Part shown: positions 45,801 through 56,075 of the stretch, piece by piece | Numbering within the stretch: position 1 is the first letter of the stretch | Layout of the letters: the number at the start of each line of letters is the position of its first letter | Assembly (NCBI GenBank): GCA_037447655.1 | Contig: JBBHKE010002148.1 | Coordinates: 124,001-188,000, forward strand | Source: Zygnema cylindricum | Taxonomy: Eukaryota > Streptophyta > Zygnematophyceae > Zygnematales > Zygnemataceae | Direction of reading: 5' to 3' | Length of the DNA stretch: 64,000 bases | The notes under the pieces: generated by a model | What the model was told of the DNA's origin: nothing | Databases searched by the model: none | Seen by the model: the letters and a program-made list of their open reading frames with translations, nothing else | Made by a program: the position numbers and the translations under genes

Positions 45801-47788
45801 TGACCGAATTTGTTTCAGGGCATTGCAGACCTTCACCTGGAAATAAATAAAAAAAATAAAAAAAAAAACAGTGTTACTTTCTGTTATAACCAGCCATTGA
45901 ATTCTTATATGTTTTACTTATCTTTGACAAAAGCGAAGACAAAAATAATTGATATCATCGAGAAAAACAAAAAATAACAGACTGCGCTGGACCCAAAAGA
46001 CAGGAGTGTTTTTTAGGATTTCTTGGGGCTCTTTATGGTTTTAAAGGGCTTTTTGAATGACAAAAAGAGTATTTTGAACACGAATAACGAAATAATGCTA
46101 ATCTTCAACAATAACAGAAACAAAAAAACCACTTAAAAAAAAATCCCTAAAAAAAAAAAAAAAGGGGGGCCAAAACTCACCTCCATCTCTACCGCTCTCC
46201 CTACTCCGGTCGCCGCAGTCACCATTTTCACAAAACCTGAATACCCATTTAAGCTCTTTGGCATAAAGAGCTGTTTTTTAGAAGTAGTACCCTCCTTCCC
46301 TTGGGCCCCTTTTAGATTCGCGTATTCTTTAAGAAGCATTTGTACCACACAATGAGATACCAAAACCGCGAGAATCTCAGGCTCTAACCCCAAAAGATAA
46401 CTTGCGTGTTCTGTATAAATCCCCTTTTTCGTTGTTCCCGCTTTTATGGCGTCCTGTTGAGCCTTAATTGCCTTGGTTAACGGATCAAACCACGAAAGAA
46501 TAAGGGCTTTTCCGAGGGGAAGAGTGGGTCCCAACCCCTTTTGATTCCTTTCAAGTAAAAGATTTTTATATTCCTCTGCTGCGTTCCGATGGGCGTCCAT
46601 TTCTCGAATCCTTTGGGTCTCCAATCTTCGATAAAACTCCGCATGTCTCTGTTTGATCAAACCCAAACTCCTCCTCCTCTCCTCTTCTTTTTCGCGTTCT
46701 GTTTTTTTTTTTTCTGCTTTTTGTTTTTCTTCCTTTCCTTGCCTTTCTCTCAAAGCATATACTTCTTCTCTCGGTTTTTCCTTTCTAAAATCGGATGAAT
46801 TCCCACTATATAATTCAGGTAGTAGCCTCACCCCCCTCCGTTGATTTACAAACTCAAAATTTTTCGAAAACATTTCCATTTCCATCTCCATTCCCTCTCT
46901 CTCTCTCTCTCCTCTTCCCCTTCCGAACCCAAGCAAGGGAAGATCCCCTTTTCCATCCAGCAAAACCCCATTTTCCATAATAACTGGTTCATTATTCGCC
47001 ACAAATGTACCCCAGCCGTTGCTCAAATTATTGCTCAGACTATTACTATTACTTTTTTCCAAACCGGGAACTAATTTTCTCACTTTGCAAGCTTCCGCGA
47101 AATTATTGACCGCAATTTGAATGGCTCCCACCAAATCCTGTTTTAAACTATCGGAAAGTTGAATATCCGTTCTAAACGATGATAAAGTCGAAGTAAATAA
47201 AACGAACTGATCTAATGACATCACGCTATTATTGTAACTACTACTATTACCGGAAACCAAATTATTATTATTATGATTATTAACTTTATTCTCCACTTTC
47301 GAAACATCGACTATCGGAAAAGAGGATCCATGTTGCCATCTTACATTTCTATTTAAAAGTCCTCCTTTTCCCAGTTGTTTATCCACACTATTCCTACCAA
47401 ATCCCATAGAAGGTGCTCTTCCTACTCCTCCTCCCCCCATCCATTTATCTCCCATCGTTACAGACTCTTTACCACACCCACAGTACCTATCTTCAGCGCT
47501 TCTCACTACCCCTTTTAACCGCTCACCTTCTTTCTTCGCCTCCTTAGCCCCATTCCTAACGCTCATATATTCCACCCTTACTCCTTGAAATCCGAGCCAT
47601 CCCCCTCCACTCCCCCCCAACCCGACAGCTTCCATCCCACACCCACAGAAAGTCTCTGAAGACCTTATCAATCCATTCAAAGAATTCAGAAGCTCCCTAT
47701 CTCTCTCTCCCTCACTCTCCCTCTCCCGCTCCCCCCTCCTTAGGGGCCTCAATTTCCAGCATGGCCGTTTCAACGCAGGTCTCCACAT
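36775..47788 (-). CDS. RPOT: phage-type organellar RNA polymerase, 12 exons seen, C-terminal part not found
   Basis: Single-subunit T7-like RNA polymerase that transcribes mitochondrial and/or plastid DNA. Exons (minus): 47788-46181, 45836-45546, 45156-44948, 43779-43716, 43218-43154, 42313-42199, 42057-42010, 41161-41048, 40732-40580, 39381-38965, 37169-37119, 36845-36775. All join in frame (3206 bp, about 1068 aa). Conserved blocks occur in order: LILSWFDPLTKAI, RRYGAV, YMPMIVKPRRWT, GGYLLLPSPMMRTHGA, GQTPWRINKRV, FYYPHNLDFRGRAYP, SYLPVHQ, DGSCNGLQHYAALGRD (motif A, first catalytic Asp) and PQDVYTGI. The start MWRPALKRP is arginine-rich, as in a transit peptide. An acceptor-like site at 47847 leaves an upstream exon possible. 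Motif B (TVMT-YGVT), motif C (HDS) and the C-terminus were not found below 36775, so the gene either has a very large transposon-filled intron across the gap or is truncated. Mitochondrial versus plastid targeting cannot be told from here. Confidence 0.9.
37119..37169 (-). CDS. RPOT: RPOT exon 11: motif A with first catalytic aspartate (51-bp microexon)
   Basis: Acceptor gaaaaacag, donor GTAAGG, 17 codons in phase 0. Reads DGSCNGLQHYAALGRDL. The first D corresponds to T7 RNA polymerase Asp537. Confidence 0.92.
37392..38401. mobile_element. TA-type MITE in RPOT intron, split by a hAT-like MITE
   Basis: Left end CACTGTGAATCACTATTAG after TA (37390-37391). Right end ...AGCAATTCACAGTG finishes at 38401, followed by AA. 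The intervening 37571-38366 is a later insertion with its target duplication. Confidence 0.55.
37579..38358. mobile_element. hAT-like MITE (TATCGG family) with perfect 8-bp target duplication
   Basis: Termini TAGTGTTGTGTATCGG and CCGATACACAACACTA are inverted repeats flanked by CTAATTAG at 37571-37578 and 38359-38366. It is 780 bp with no ORF and is rich in 'tatcggcgataacaccgat' inverted blocks. It lies in the intron between RPOT exons 10 and 11. Confidence 0.9.
38965..39381 (-). CDS. RPOT: RPOT exon 10
   Basis: 139 codons, acceptor gaaaaacag, donor GTGAGG. Reads VVKDFWDETRFYYPHNLD, FRGRAYPMHPHFNHLGSD, then RGLLEFADPKPLG, DPFQCLATCMEIRDA and FLSYLPVHQ. This is the longest conserved exon and gives the most secure family assignment. 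Confidence 0.95.
39665..40119. mobile_element. hAT-like MITE (TATCGG family), short copy
   Basis: Starts TAGTGTTGTGTATCGGC and ends GCCGATACACAAAGCTA. Flanks cgaaaaag (39657-39664) and caaaaaag (40120-40127) match at seven of eight. It is 455 bp and lies in the intron between RPOT exons 9 and 10. Confidence 0.8.
40390..40570. repeat. purine-rich (GA) tract in RPOT intron
   Basis: The + strand is nearly all A/G for about 180 bp next to exon 9. The + strand ORF through it is spurious. Confidence 0.85.
40580..40732 (-). CDS. RPOT: RPOT exon 9
   Basis: 51 codons, phase 0, acceptor ttttttccag. Reads DEVKVLDKEVYAKLKA ... RINCNRFSMEADMTLKLK. The donor GTCGAA is non-consensus but gives the right spacing to the next exon (LKLK-VVKDFWDETRFYYPHN). 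Confidence 0.8.
41048..41161 (-). CDS. RPOT: RPOT exon 8
   Basis: 38 codons, phase 0, acceptor gctattttag, donor GTATGT. Reads ALDVLGQTPWRINKRVASV then LMKLWEEGGGIAG, the family's LGxTPWRINxxV block. Confidence 0.88.
41332..41530. mobile_element. TA-flanked MITE in RPOT intron 7
   Basis: Starts AACTGCCCATCGTTATCAG after TA (41330-41331) and ends ...CTAATAGCGATGGACAGTG before TA (41531-41532). It is 199 bp with the family block 'aaggagacgtggcagattgtagtcc'. Confidence 0.7.
42010..42057 (-). CDS. RPOT: RPOT exon 7 (48-bp microexon)
   Basis: Acceptor ctatttcag, donor GTATGT, phase 0. Reads MQAKMFEEGTISIFAV. It fits phase and position between VYE and ALDVLGQ. In some relatives this stretch is absent, so it is a lineage insertion or a facultative exon. 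Confidence 0.6.
42199..42313 (-). CDS. RPOT: RPOT exon 6
   Basis: 115 bp, acceptor gatcttcag, donor GTAAGT. Reads RSTGGYLLLPSPMMRTHGAR ... LSSVYE, the GGYL/RTHG block. Confidence 0.88.
42768..42850. mobile_element. TATCGG-family MITE end fragment in RPOT intron 5
   Basis: TAGTGTAGTGTATCGGG matches the family left terminus, followed by 'ataatcaatattaccgatta'. The right end was not found. Confidence 0.45.
43154..43218 (-). CDS. RPOT: RPOT exon 5 (65-bp microexon)
   Basis: Acceptor caagcag (weak pyrimidine tract), donor GTAAGT, ends in phase 2. Reads ADNFVSAFPYMPMIVKPRRW, the strongly conserved PMxxPPxxW block. Confidence 0.85.
43716..43779 (-). CDS. RPOT: RPOT exon 4 (64-bp microexon)
   Basis: Acceptor ttataacag, donor GTGAGT. 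Starts with one base completing the previous codon. Reads RNRRYGAVCCTDEVKSLIDKS, matching the family's YGVIE-type block. Confidence 0.75.
44948..45156 (-). CDS. RPOT: RPOT exon 3
   Basis: 209 bp, acceptor ctttttttag, donor GTAAGT, ends in phase 2. Reads VGTVLLELLINNAAVPD, the conserved helix of the family, then a charged insert and KPAFVHDHVYI. Confidence 0.85.
45190..45385. mobile_element. TA-type MITE in RPOT intron 2, decayed
   Basis: Right end ...GCTGATAGCGACCAGAAGTG followed by TA (45386-45387). The interior has 'ccacttagcttaata' and 'attaacactaat' blocks of the family. The left end is unclear. Confidence 0.4.
45546..45836 (-). CDS. RPOT: RPOT exon 2
   Basis: 97 codons in phase 0, acceptor tatttccag, donor GTGAGT. 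Reads VKVCNALKQIRSASK ... FPTWMKKGEIPTKEEARML ... WSEETVVS, the variable N-terminal linker followed by the W-x-x-E segment. Confidence 0.85.
46181..47788 (-). CDS. RPOT: RPOT exon 1: transit-like start, low-complexity extension, N-terminal domain
   Basis: 536 codons. Residues 1-20 are rich in Arg/Lys/Trp. A GA-repeat-encoded RGERERESEGERDRE follows. Two similar motifs, SETFCGCGMEAV and DRYCGCGKESV, look like an internal duplication. Asn-rich and a second repeat-derived tract (EREREGMEMEMEM) precede the conserved part from about residue 400 (RHAEFYRRLE, LLLERNQKGLGPTLP). Donor GTGAGT after ...RAVEME. The extension is longer than usual for RPOT. Confidence 0.85.
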
Positions 47789-48139
47789 GGAACGTCCTCC
47801 TCTCCGTAAACCTAGTCTGCTGAAGTGGCACAACTGGCAAACAAAAAAAACCAAAGGACATCAAAATTCTGATTCTATATTCACTACAAAAGAAGATCTC
47901 TCCCCCTCCCCCTCTCCCACGCCCCCACCCCCCCCTATTCTCTCTCTCTCCTGCTCCCTCTCCCCTCCCTCTCCTCTCCTCCCCGTCTTCTCCTCAGTAG
48001 AGAATGGTAAAACGTTAATTTAAAACTCATGATCTCGTAATCCTTAAAAAAAAAATGACATCATTTGAAAATTGAGAGGCAATTCAATACTCCTTGAACC
48101 ATAAAGCAACTCCTAACAATTAAAATTCGAAAAAAATCA

Positions 48140-48415
<276 letters not shown>

Positions 48416-49357
48416 CATACAATTCCTATAGACACTGTCAATACCAATGGAATTCCTTGAAAACCCTTCGAATAGTCTTTTTCGCAGTTCCATACCTCTC
48501 ATAACCGTTTGAAAATTTAAAATCAAACGGAAATTGTTCGAAAAAAACAAGAAACCGCAAAATTTCTCGCTCGAAAGGGAGAAGCTGCTAATTTCTCAGT
48601 AAATTATTGAGATTTTTCCAACAATTAACAGTTTTTCCAAGCTAATCTTGTCAATTGGTAGACAATTACTATGTCAGGTTACAAAAAGAAAAAATTCAAA
48701 GATACAGTCAAGAAAGGCGAGGTACTTTTGCAGCAATAAAACGAGTTAAATATTAAACAGGAAAAAGAAAAGAACATTGAGTTTTCTTCCAGTAATCGAA
48801 AAATCAGAGCACACGGATTGATAATTGGATACCAGATCGTATCTTTTTATGTGAGAGTTTGTGTACTTGTACGTTTGCCTGTGTGATTAATTGATTATGC
48901 TGGTAGGCTTGTATGTTCGTATATTTGTCTGTATGTTAATATGTACGTGTATGTATGTTTTTAGATTATATGGTTTTATGTTTTTAGGTTTGCGTATGCT
49001 GTGTTATGTCGATGTGTGTGTAGGAGCGAGTGAGAGAGAGAAAATTGTGAGAGAACTTTGCAGTGTTGCAGTTTCAAAAGCAAAGGGAACGGTGGAAGGG
49101 TTCAGCGCCCATTCTAAGGTTTTCTCAAGATATTTTTGTTGCCCTCTGTGATGTATATCGAGGGCACACCCTCAGTCCTCGATACGGGTTCAAAATGTTT
49201 TATCGATCTACGTATCGAGCACAATTCGATAAAGCGCCAATCAATTTAGAAATAGGAGTGTCAGGAGTTAACTGCTACAGCACAGTACATGCGAATATAT
49301 ATGAATACGACAATGTCACCAGATCTTTTGTCTATTATGAAAAACGTACACAACATT

Positions 49358-49403
49358 ACTGTACTGTACTGTACTGTACAGTACTGTATTGTACTGTACT
49401 CTG
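49358..49403. repeat. TACTG pentanucleotide repeat
   Basis: Eight to nine units of TACTG with two variants, about 310 bp upstream of the MVD start. Confidence 0.9.
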
Positions 49404-49711
49404 CACAATGAAATATATTACACATCATAAATTTTGTTTTTTCTGACAGCGTTTTTCTGACGAACATGTCGATCCCCGTGTATCGTAACAGCAATGTACA
49501 GTAGTAAACACATAGAACGATACAGTAAGCAGTTACAGTCTTGTACCAAGTTTAAATTTGTAACGGTTACCTGCCACAGAGACATTCATACACGTCAGCA
49601 TTCCAAACATTCAAACTTGGGGAACTCCCCAAAATGCTAACCCTAATGAGTCAAAAGTAAAGCTCTCAACTTGTCTGAGAGTCTACCATACCAATCCTAA
49701 CACAGTCGATC

Positions 49712-49945
49712 ATGTCTACAGATAACCATCCATCTGACTCTCCTGATCCTTGGATCATTTCTGTGACTGCCCGGGCGCCTAGTAATATTGCTGTCATAAA
49801 ATACTGGGGAAAAAGAAATGAAAAACTTATTCTGCCCGTAAATTCAAGTTTGAGTGTGACATTGGATCCGGATCACCTTTCAGCCACAACCTCCATTGCC
49901 ACCTGTCCTTCTTTCACAAGAGACCGACTGTGGCTCAATGGAAAG
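49712..49945 (+). CDS. MVD: MVD exon 1
   Basis: 78 codons from ATG. Reads [20 protein letters not shown], then [19 protein letters not shown] and DRLWLNGK. Donor GTAAAG. Confidence 0.95.
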
Positions 49946-52900
49946 GTAAAGAGAGAGACAGAGGGAGTGAGGACAGAGAGAGAGAGAGAGAGAGAGGAAG
50001 AGAGAGAGAGGGAGGGCGACGTGAGAGGAGGGAGGGGAGACGGAGTATGAGAGAGAATATCATTCTTCAATGTGCGTGTTCAAACTTTTGGTTTTTAAAT
50101 AGTCTTTCAATTTTTTTACTTATACTTACAAAAAAAATGATCTTGTCACGTTTTGGATTATTGAGAGCTGTAACTAGCATGAGTTCCTTGCTTCTATTGG
50201 GGACTGCAAGAGGTGCAATGCACCATACTTCTCGTATGTACCATACTTCTTCTATCTTGCATGTTATCCAACATGCATATATTTGTTATGAAAATGTATT
50301 ATGATTTTTATGAAAAACACAAATCAACGTTGGTTCCCTCTCCTCTCCCTCTCTCTCCCCCTCCCTCTGTTCTTGTTTGTTTTGTTTGTTTCTCGTTATC
50401 TTTCTTTTCTTTGTCTTTCTTCTCTCAAAGATAATGAAGGATAGTAAAGGATAAAGAAAGTTATTTTCTTTTGTTTACTGATTTCTATGTGTTGCAATTC
50501 CGTCCGATGGCATGACATTCCTTTACAGGAGGTTTCTATGGAAGGAGTCCGTTACCAAAACTGTTTACGCGAGTTACGGAAACGGGCTAACAATGTGAAG
50601 GACGAAAGGACTGGAGTGGAAGTGAAGCAAAATGATTGGCAGCAGCTCTATTTTCACATTGTTTCAGAGAATAATTTTCCCACAGCTGCTGGTCTTGCGT
50701 CATCAGCGGCAGGATTTGCCTGCCTTGGTAAGGTGAAGAGAGAAGGAGAGTGAGAGGGGAGAAGGAGAGCGAGAGAGGAGGAGAGGAAGAGGGAGAGAGG
50801 AGGCGGCTGGGAGTGAGAGAGGAGGCGAAGAGGGAGAGAGGAGCTGTAGAGGAGAGAGGTGGGAAAGGATGAGGAGGGAGGAGAGGGAGAGAGAAGGAGA
50901 GGGGGAGAGAAGGAGAGGGAGAGGGAGGGAGAAGGAGAAAGATAGAGAGAGAGGAGAGGGAGAGTGAGTAGAGAGGGAGAAGGATAAGGAGAGGGAGAGA
51001 GAAGGAGAAGAAAGGGGAGGGCGAAGAGGGAAAGAGAAGGTGAGAGAGAGGAGGATACAGAGAGGGTAGGAGAGAGAGTAGGAGAGAGAAAGGGAGAGAG
51101 TAGGAGAATGAGAGGGAGAGAGGAGAAGGAGAAAGGGGGAGGAGTATGAGGGGGAGAGGAAATGGGGCGAGAAGTGGCGAGGAGTGGGGAGACAGAGAGA
51201 GAAATTGAGTATATACTGGTTTTTTATGTCTGCTAAATATGGTATTGTTCTGATTGACTTTGAATTTTTTATTTTGAAGAGTACAAAGCACATTGCACAT
51301 CGAATGTTTTCTCAATACTTTTTACGCGAGGAGACCATTGCTGATTATTTTCGTTTTTGTTCCCTCTATCGAACAGTTTAGTTTGAGTTTGACTTGGTAC
51401 AGAGCAAGATTTTGAATTTCATATTTCTTCGTTTTTTTGTAATTTGCCTCTTCGTTATTGGTTTTTCGAGCAAACACCTTTCTTCATTTTTCTTTTTTGC
51501 CTGGGTGGAGGAGGTAAACGTTTGACCAGTCTATGCTTTGTCAAAACTGATGGGAGTGGTTGAAACCTACCCTGGGGAGCTATCTACTTTTGCTAGGTGA
51601 GCACCCTGGTTATTTCGGTTTTGGTCAATGCCTAACAGTGTCTATCAATACTCCTCTCACTGTAATCAGTCTGGAAGATTCTATTTTCTTATCGCATTAA
51701 CTTCTGCCGTTAAGATGTCCACGGGGAAATTGTCTTTTTTGTTTTAATGGTTGGACTGTGTATTCATGTCCCGTCTTATCTAATGTTCAAGGGATTGTTC
51801 AGTCCATCTTGGAGTTTTTTAGAGTTTGTGACTAGATGAATGATTTTGCCATGCAATATAGTGGTTAGGTTAGCGAAGCTCCATGTGCTCTGATGAGAGG
51901 CGATGGGATGTCATTGATGCGATGTCGATGTGCGTGAGGCGTATGCGATGTGGTGTGGCGAGGAGATGTGATGTGAGGTGATGTGATGTGATGTGATGTG
52001 ATGTGATGTGATGTGATGTGATGTGATGTGATGTGATGTGATGTGATGTGATGTGATGTGATGTGATGTGATGTGATGTGATGTGATGTGATGTGATGTG
52101 ATGTGATGTGATGTGGTGTGATGTGTTGTGTTGCCATGCAATCTGTAGACGATGCATGCGGTGCCATGTGATGTTGAGTTTGATGTTCATGGGATGTGGC
52201 GTGATTTGATGTGATGTGATGTGATGTTGCAGGTTGGGGTCAGGTAGTGCATGCCGAAGCCTATATGGTGGATATGTGAAGTGGAATATGGGACAGGTAT
52301 GTTTTTTTTTATTATAACTGCGCACTTCCAATTTCTTTAACAAAAGTTAGATGTATTGCGAGAGAGTAAATATGTGAGGCGGAGCTAAATTACAACTGAT
52401 TGTAAGTTAGAACTCTCACGTTATTAGTGTGGATTTTTGCCAATTTGCAACTTTACAGTGCCAATTCTCACAATTCATAGGTGTTGTCGACAGTTCACGT
52501 TTAACCACATTACGTTCTTTAGAAAACCTTCAAGTGAACCTTGGATAAATAGCGTGATTTTCTAATCTAACTTACTGCGCTCGACATCTGTGAATCATAC
52601 TTGTAAAATGTCGGTGGGGGATTTTGGACAGGCTGAGGATGGCCATGACAGTATGGCGGTACAAGTTGCCGAGCATTCTCATTGGCCGGATATGTGCATC
52701 ATCATCGCTGTTGTATGTGATAAACTTTTAAAACTTTTAAAGCACCCTGATATCTGTTTTTGAATCCAGTTGCTCTGAATTTTTGACATGGTGGTGCCTA
52801 AAAAATTTGTTTTTTATTTACGTACTTGCAGGGTTAGATAAAACTTTTTTTTTTTTTTCCCTGGATGGAAGCACATGACTACATTTTATAGATTGTGTAG

Positions 52901-55406
52901 CCACTCTGACGAGGGACTGATTATAGGCTTAGAAATGGAAGTTGTACACGTTTGCAACAATTATCTCATGGATGATGCACGTGACTTCAAGTTAAATTCT
53001 CAGCTATACCTTTGATTCATGGATGGTTGTTGCCACATTAGAATAGACTTACTGTTATACATCCAGAAACCACCGACTGATTGTTTTTTGTTTTCTTTCT
53101 CTTTTTTGACAGGTAAGTGATCGACAGAAAGAAACGAGTAGCACTGCTGGGATGGAGGAGACTGTCCTTACTTCAAGTCTACTTCACCACAGAGCGAAGG
53201 TATTATTTCTTTGTAATTTATAAATGCCATTTAAAATTTGAAGCTGACCCAAGCATGTTAAGAAGAAACAGCAATAGACAAATGATAGGATAATCCTTAA
53301 CTCCGTCTATTTTACCCACCTCAGAGGAGATTTAAAACCTGAGCTATGGCCATGATATCTTGTGACCAATCAGTTTTAGAAAGATCACTGGAAATTTTTG
53401 GTCTCGTTACTACGAGTGACTAAATAAATTCGTGGTTTTTGGTTGGAAAACCTTGTTGCTCTCAATGATTTGATGAGTACATGGCATTTTCTTCTCTCTT
53501 TCCGTTAATTACTCAGAATAACATGAGCGCATGTATGGTTTTGTGTGGGAAAATTGTACAAAAATCACGTTACTCATAGTAATATGAGTAAAATATTCTG
53601 TGTGATCCACCCTATATTTCGGAGGTATTACTGGAAAATTCTCCATCTGTGCTAATTTGTCAGCAACTGACATCGTATCTATTCTTTGGTTTCACTTTCC
53701 AAAAGGACATTGTATTCTCGTATAACTCTTTTAGTTTTGCAGTTTCTAACATCTCTGTACTTTCACCCTCTCTTTACCCTGGACCTTCCTTCCTATACAC
53801 TCTTTTTTCTGTGTTTCAAGTTTGGACTAACGTTTTCCTCTTTCCCATTCTCTCCCATTGCCTCTGTTTGGGCAGGAAGTTGTCCCTTTAAGGATGAAAA
53901 GGATGGAGGAGGCCATCGCTTCACTCGATTTTCCCACTTTTGCGAAGATCACATGTGCAGATAGCAATCAGTTTCATGCCACCTGTCTCGACACATCCCC
54001 ACCTATCTTCTACCTCACAGATACCTCTCGCAAGTACGTTTTTTCGGGGATTTATTATGGGCTTTTGTTATTTTACCCATTGATCCTCTACCTCATAGAT
54101 ACTTCTGTCGTGTAACTTCTCTCGAGTATTGTTATTTTTGCAATTTTTGGGTTGTAATTGTTATGTACCCTAATTATCCCACAGATAGTTTCCCACGAAT
54201 AAATCTTTGGGGATTCTTGGGCGACTTATATTGTTTAATGCCTAATCATCTTCCCCCCACATTCACTTCTCCCTAGTTCTGTTTCTTGCTTATTTTTATG
54301 CCTCTGGAATTTTTTTCTATCAATCTACACCTTTTGTTTGTCATTTATTTTTTGTCGGGCAAAAAAAAAAATGCCATCATAAGTTCATTGTCAAATAGTT
54401 CAGGCTGGAACATTTTGACGTGTGGGGGGGCAGGGTGGGGGGGAAGAGAGGGGGAGGGGGAGAGGAGTTCCAGTGTGATCTTTCTTGTGCTCTTGCTTAG
54501 TAAAGAAATTAATTTTTAGGCAGCTTTAGATTTTCTCTTGTGGTTTTTTTCTTTATTCTGAATATTTGAAAGTGTTACATGCAGAATTATATCCATAGTG
54601 GAGCGATGGAACAAGTTTCGCAGTGAGCCTGTGGTCAGTAAATGACCAAAAAAATAACTGTTATTTTTTTCTTTCTAATACTCAGAAAACCCTTGTGCAT
54701 ATTTGTGTACGTAATTCCTGCCCTTATAGTCTCAATGTAAACTATCATGTGGTGCAAAAACATATAAACATTGCATGGATCACATAATGTACAAACTGAA
54801 GGAATTCACAAACATGATGTATTATGGTGACATTGCAAAAGAATTGGATACAAGAACGACAATGTTACCGCAATGCAAAGCAGTCTTCATAACCATTGTC
54901 TTCATAAATCAATGTTTTGTGGTTCATATCCTTATTTTGGTCTCGTTGTCAAATGTGACGAAAGCTTTCCGTTTGTAAATCTTGTCTTTTTTCAATTGTT
55001 CTCGTATTTCTAATTCCCAAAGCGTGTAACATGGTTATACAGGCTGCCTATACTTTTGATGCGGGTCCAAATGCGGTACTTTTTGTGAAGAAGAGCGAGG
55101 CTGATCAGCTTCTCCAACGACTTTTGTACCATTTTCCTCCACCATCAGACGTTCCTTTGTCACGGTATGTAAAAAACATGTTCTACGCCAGTGAATGAAA
55201 AGTACAATCTCTAAATAAAGAAAATAAATAGGAGTCGTTCGAAAAAGAAAAAGAAAACGGCATAACCACGATTTTAATAGAAATGGAATGTATTCTTGGA
55301 TCTGTGACTGTCAGCCCATAATGGCGGTTGACTTAGAGAAATTAAACATTTTTTTTAATTTTTCCTACAAACTGCGCATAATGAAACATTTTTTTATGGA
55401 TTTAAA

Positions 55407-55440
<34 letters not shown>

Positions 55441-56075
55441 CACCCATTAGACACATTTGTCGTGACTTACCCGATGTTTGCGATCTGTGAAGTCGACTTC
55501 CTACTAAAAATCGTACTTTTTATACTGAGTACTTACTAACAGTATTTTCTGTGTTCGAAACTTCAGTACTTTTGTATTTTTGTTCACTGTGTATCAACCC
55601 TGTGGGAAAGTCTTTTACTAAAAAGGTTAGAAAAGAGGTGGGGAGTGGTCCTCTATTTTGTGGGATTACTATACTTCTGTGACTTTGACTTTTAAGGGAA
55701 ATCTATGGTCAATGGCAATCATATTTTTCTTCTCTTCCATAATGTACTGTCCTTCTTCTTTGATTCCTTTTTCTCCCTCTTAATGTTTTTCCCACTAAAG
55801 ATGCAAATGGGTGGAACAAATGGTTTCTCAGATATGTGGTTGGGAACTCTCGATTCAATATTGAAGGATCCGTACTGTCATCTTCAAATGTAGAAGAGAT
55901 GGAAATGCCCGAAGAATTGGCGACTTTAAAAGGGAACTCCTCCAGTATGAAATGGAAAGGGGAGTTGCAATACATCATATGCACTCGTCCGGGACGTGGA
56001 GCACATACACTCGATTTGCCAGAGGAATCATTAATTGATGTGAAAACCGGTTTCCCAATAAGGCAAGTCGTTTAG
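49712..56075 (+). CDS. MVD: diphosphomevalonate decarboxylase, 10 exons, complete
   Basis: Catalyses the ATP-dependent decarboxylation of mevalonate 5-diphosphate to isopentenyl diphosphate, the last step of the mevalonate pathway. Exons: 49712-49945, 50529-50727, 51530-51596, 52233-52296, 52632-52712, 53113-53199, 53876-54033, 54585-54633, 55043-55164, 55832-56075. They join in frame to 1305 bp (434 aa, near the usual length of about 420 in plants). Landmarks in order: [37 protein letters not shown], the GHMP-kinase ATP loop [69 protein letters not shown] (catalytic Asp), and [12 protein letters not shown] near the C-terminus. The start follows a stop-rich upstream region. Introns carry GA and GATGT microsatellites. 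All donors are GT except the possible GC donor at 56063 discussed separately. Assignment is secure. Confidence 0.97.
49955..50050. repeat. GA-rich tract in MVD intron 1
   Basis: gagagagag repeats interrupted by ggagg, on the sense strand just inside the donor. Confidence 0.85.
50529..50727 (+). CDS. MVD: MVD exon 2 with ATP-binding loop
   Basis: Acceptor cctttacag, donor GTAAGG, ends in phase 1. Reads [20 protein letters not shown] ... [19 protein letters not shown]. Confidence 0.95.
50735..51205. repeat. GA-rich simple-sequence tract in MVD intron 2
   Basis: About 470 bp almost devoid of pyrimidines on the sense strand. The long minus ORFs (Ser/Pro/Leu-rich) are artefacts. Confidence 0.9.
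51530..51596 (+). CDS. MVD: MVD exon 3 (67 bp)
   Basis: Acceptor tttgaccag, donor GTGAGC. Phase 2 start completes the Val codon of exon 2. Reads [19 protein letters not shown] then FAR. Confidence 0.9.
51965..52127. repeat. (GATGT)n microsatellite in MVD intron 3
   Basis: About 30 near-perfect units of gatgt. The His/Ile/Thr/Ser ORFs on the minus strand are artefacts. Confidence 0.95.
52233..52296 (+). CDS. MVD: MVD exon 4 (64 bp)
   Basis: Acceptor gatgttgcag at the edge of the GATGT microsatellite, donor GTATGT. Reads [20 protein letters not shown]. The repeat has come within about 100 bp of the acceptor, and the acceptor itself lies in a GATGT-like sequence. Confidence 0.92.
52632..52712 (+). 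CDS. MVD: MVD exon 5
   Basis: 27 codons, acceptor tttggacag, donor GTATGT. Reads [18 protein letters not shown] then PDMCIIIAV. Confidence 0.93.
53113..53199 (+). CDS. MVD: MVD exon 6
   Basis: 29 codons, acceptor tttttgacag, donor GTATTA. Reads [18 protein letters not shown] then [11 protein letters not shown]. Confidence 0.93.
53876..54033 (+). CDS. MVD: MVD exon 7
   Basis: Acceptor tttgggcag, donor GTACGT, ends in phase 2. Reads [19 protein letters not shown] then [20 protein letters not shown]. Confidence 0.95.
54585..54633 (+). CDS. MVD: MVD exon 8 (49 bp)
   Basis: Acceptor tacatgcag, donor GTCAGT. Reads [16 protein letters not shown] after completing the split Lys codon. Confidence 0.9.
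55043..55164 (+). CDS. MVD: MVD exon 9 with catalytic aspartate
   Basis: Acceptor gttatacag, donor GTATGT, ends in phase 2. Reads [19 protein letters not shown] ... [14 protein letters not shown]. Confidence 0.95.
55411..55440. repeat. poly-T tract of about 30 in MVD intron 9
   Basis: An uninterrupted run of T. Confidence 0.95.
55832..56075 (+). CDS. MVD: MVD exon 10, C-terminus
   Basis: Acceptor gtttctcag. Reads [18 protein letters not shown] ... [18 protein letters not shown] ... [12 protein letters not shown] and TAG. The RPGRG and TGxP ending are those of plant MVD. Confidence 0.92.

Noticed and set aside
50587-51315. 242-codon minus ORF rich in Ser/Pro/Leu
   Set aside because: It is the antisense of the GA-rich tract in MVD intron 2 and of exon 2.
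51865-52343. His-Ile-Thr-Ser repeat ORFs on the minus strand
   Set aside because: Translation of the (GATGT)n microsatellite.
55709-55984. 91-codon minus ORF
   Set aside because: Antisense shadow of MVD exon 10.
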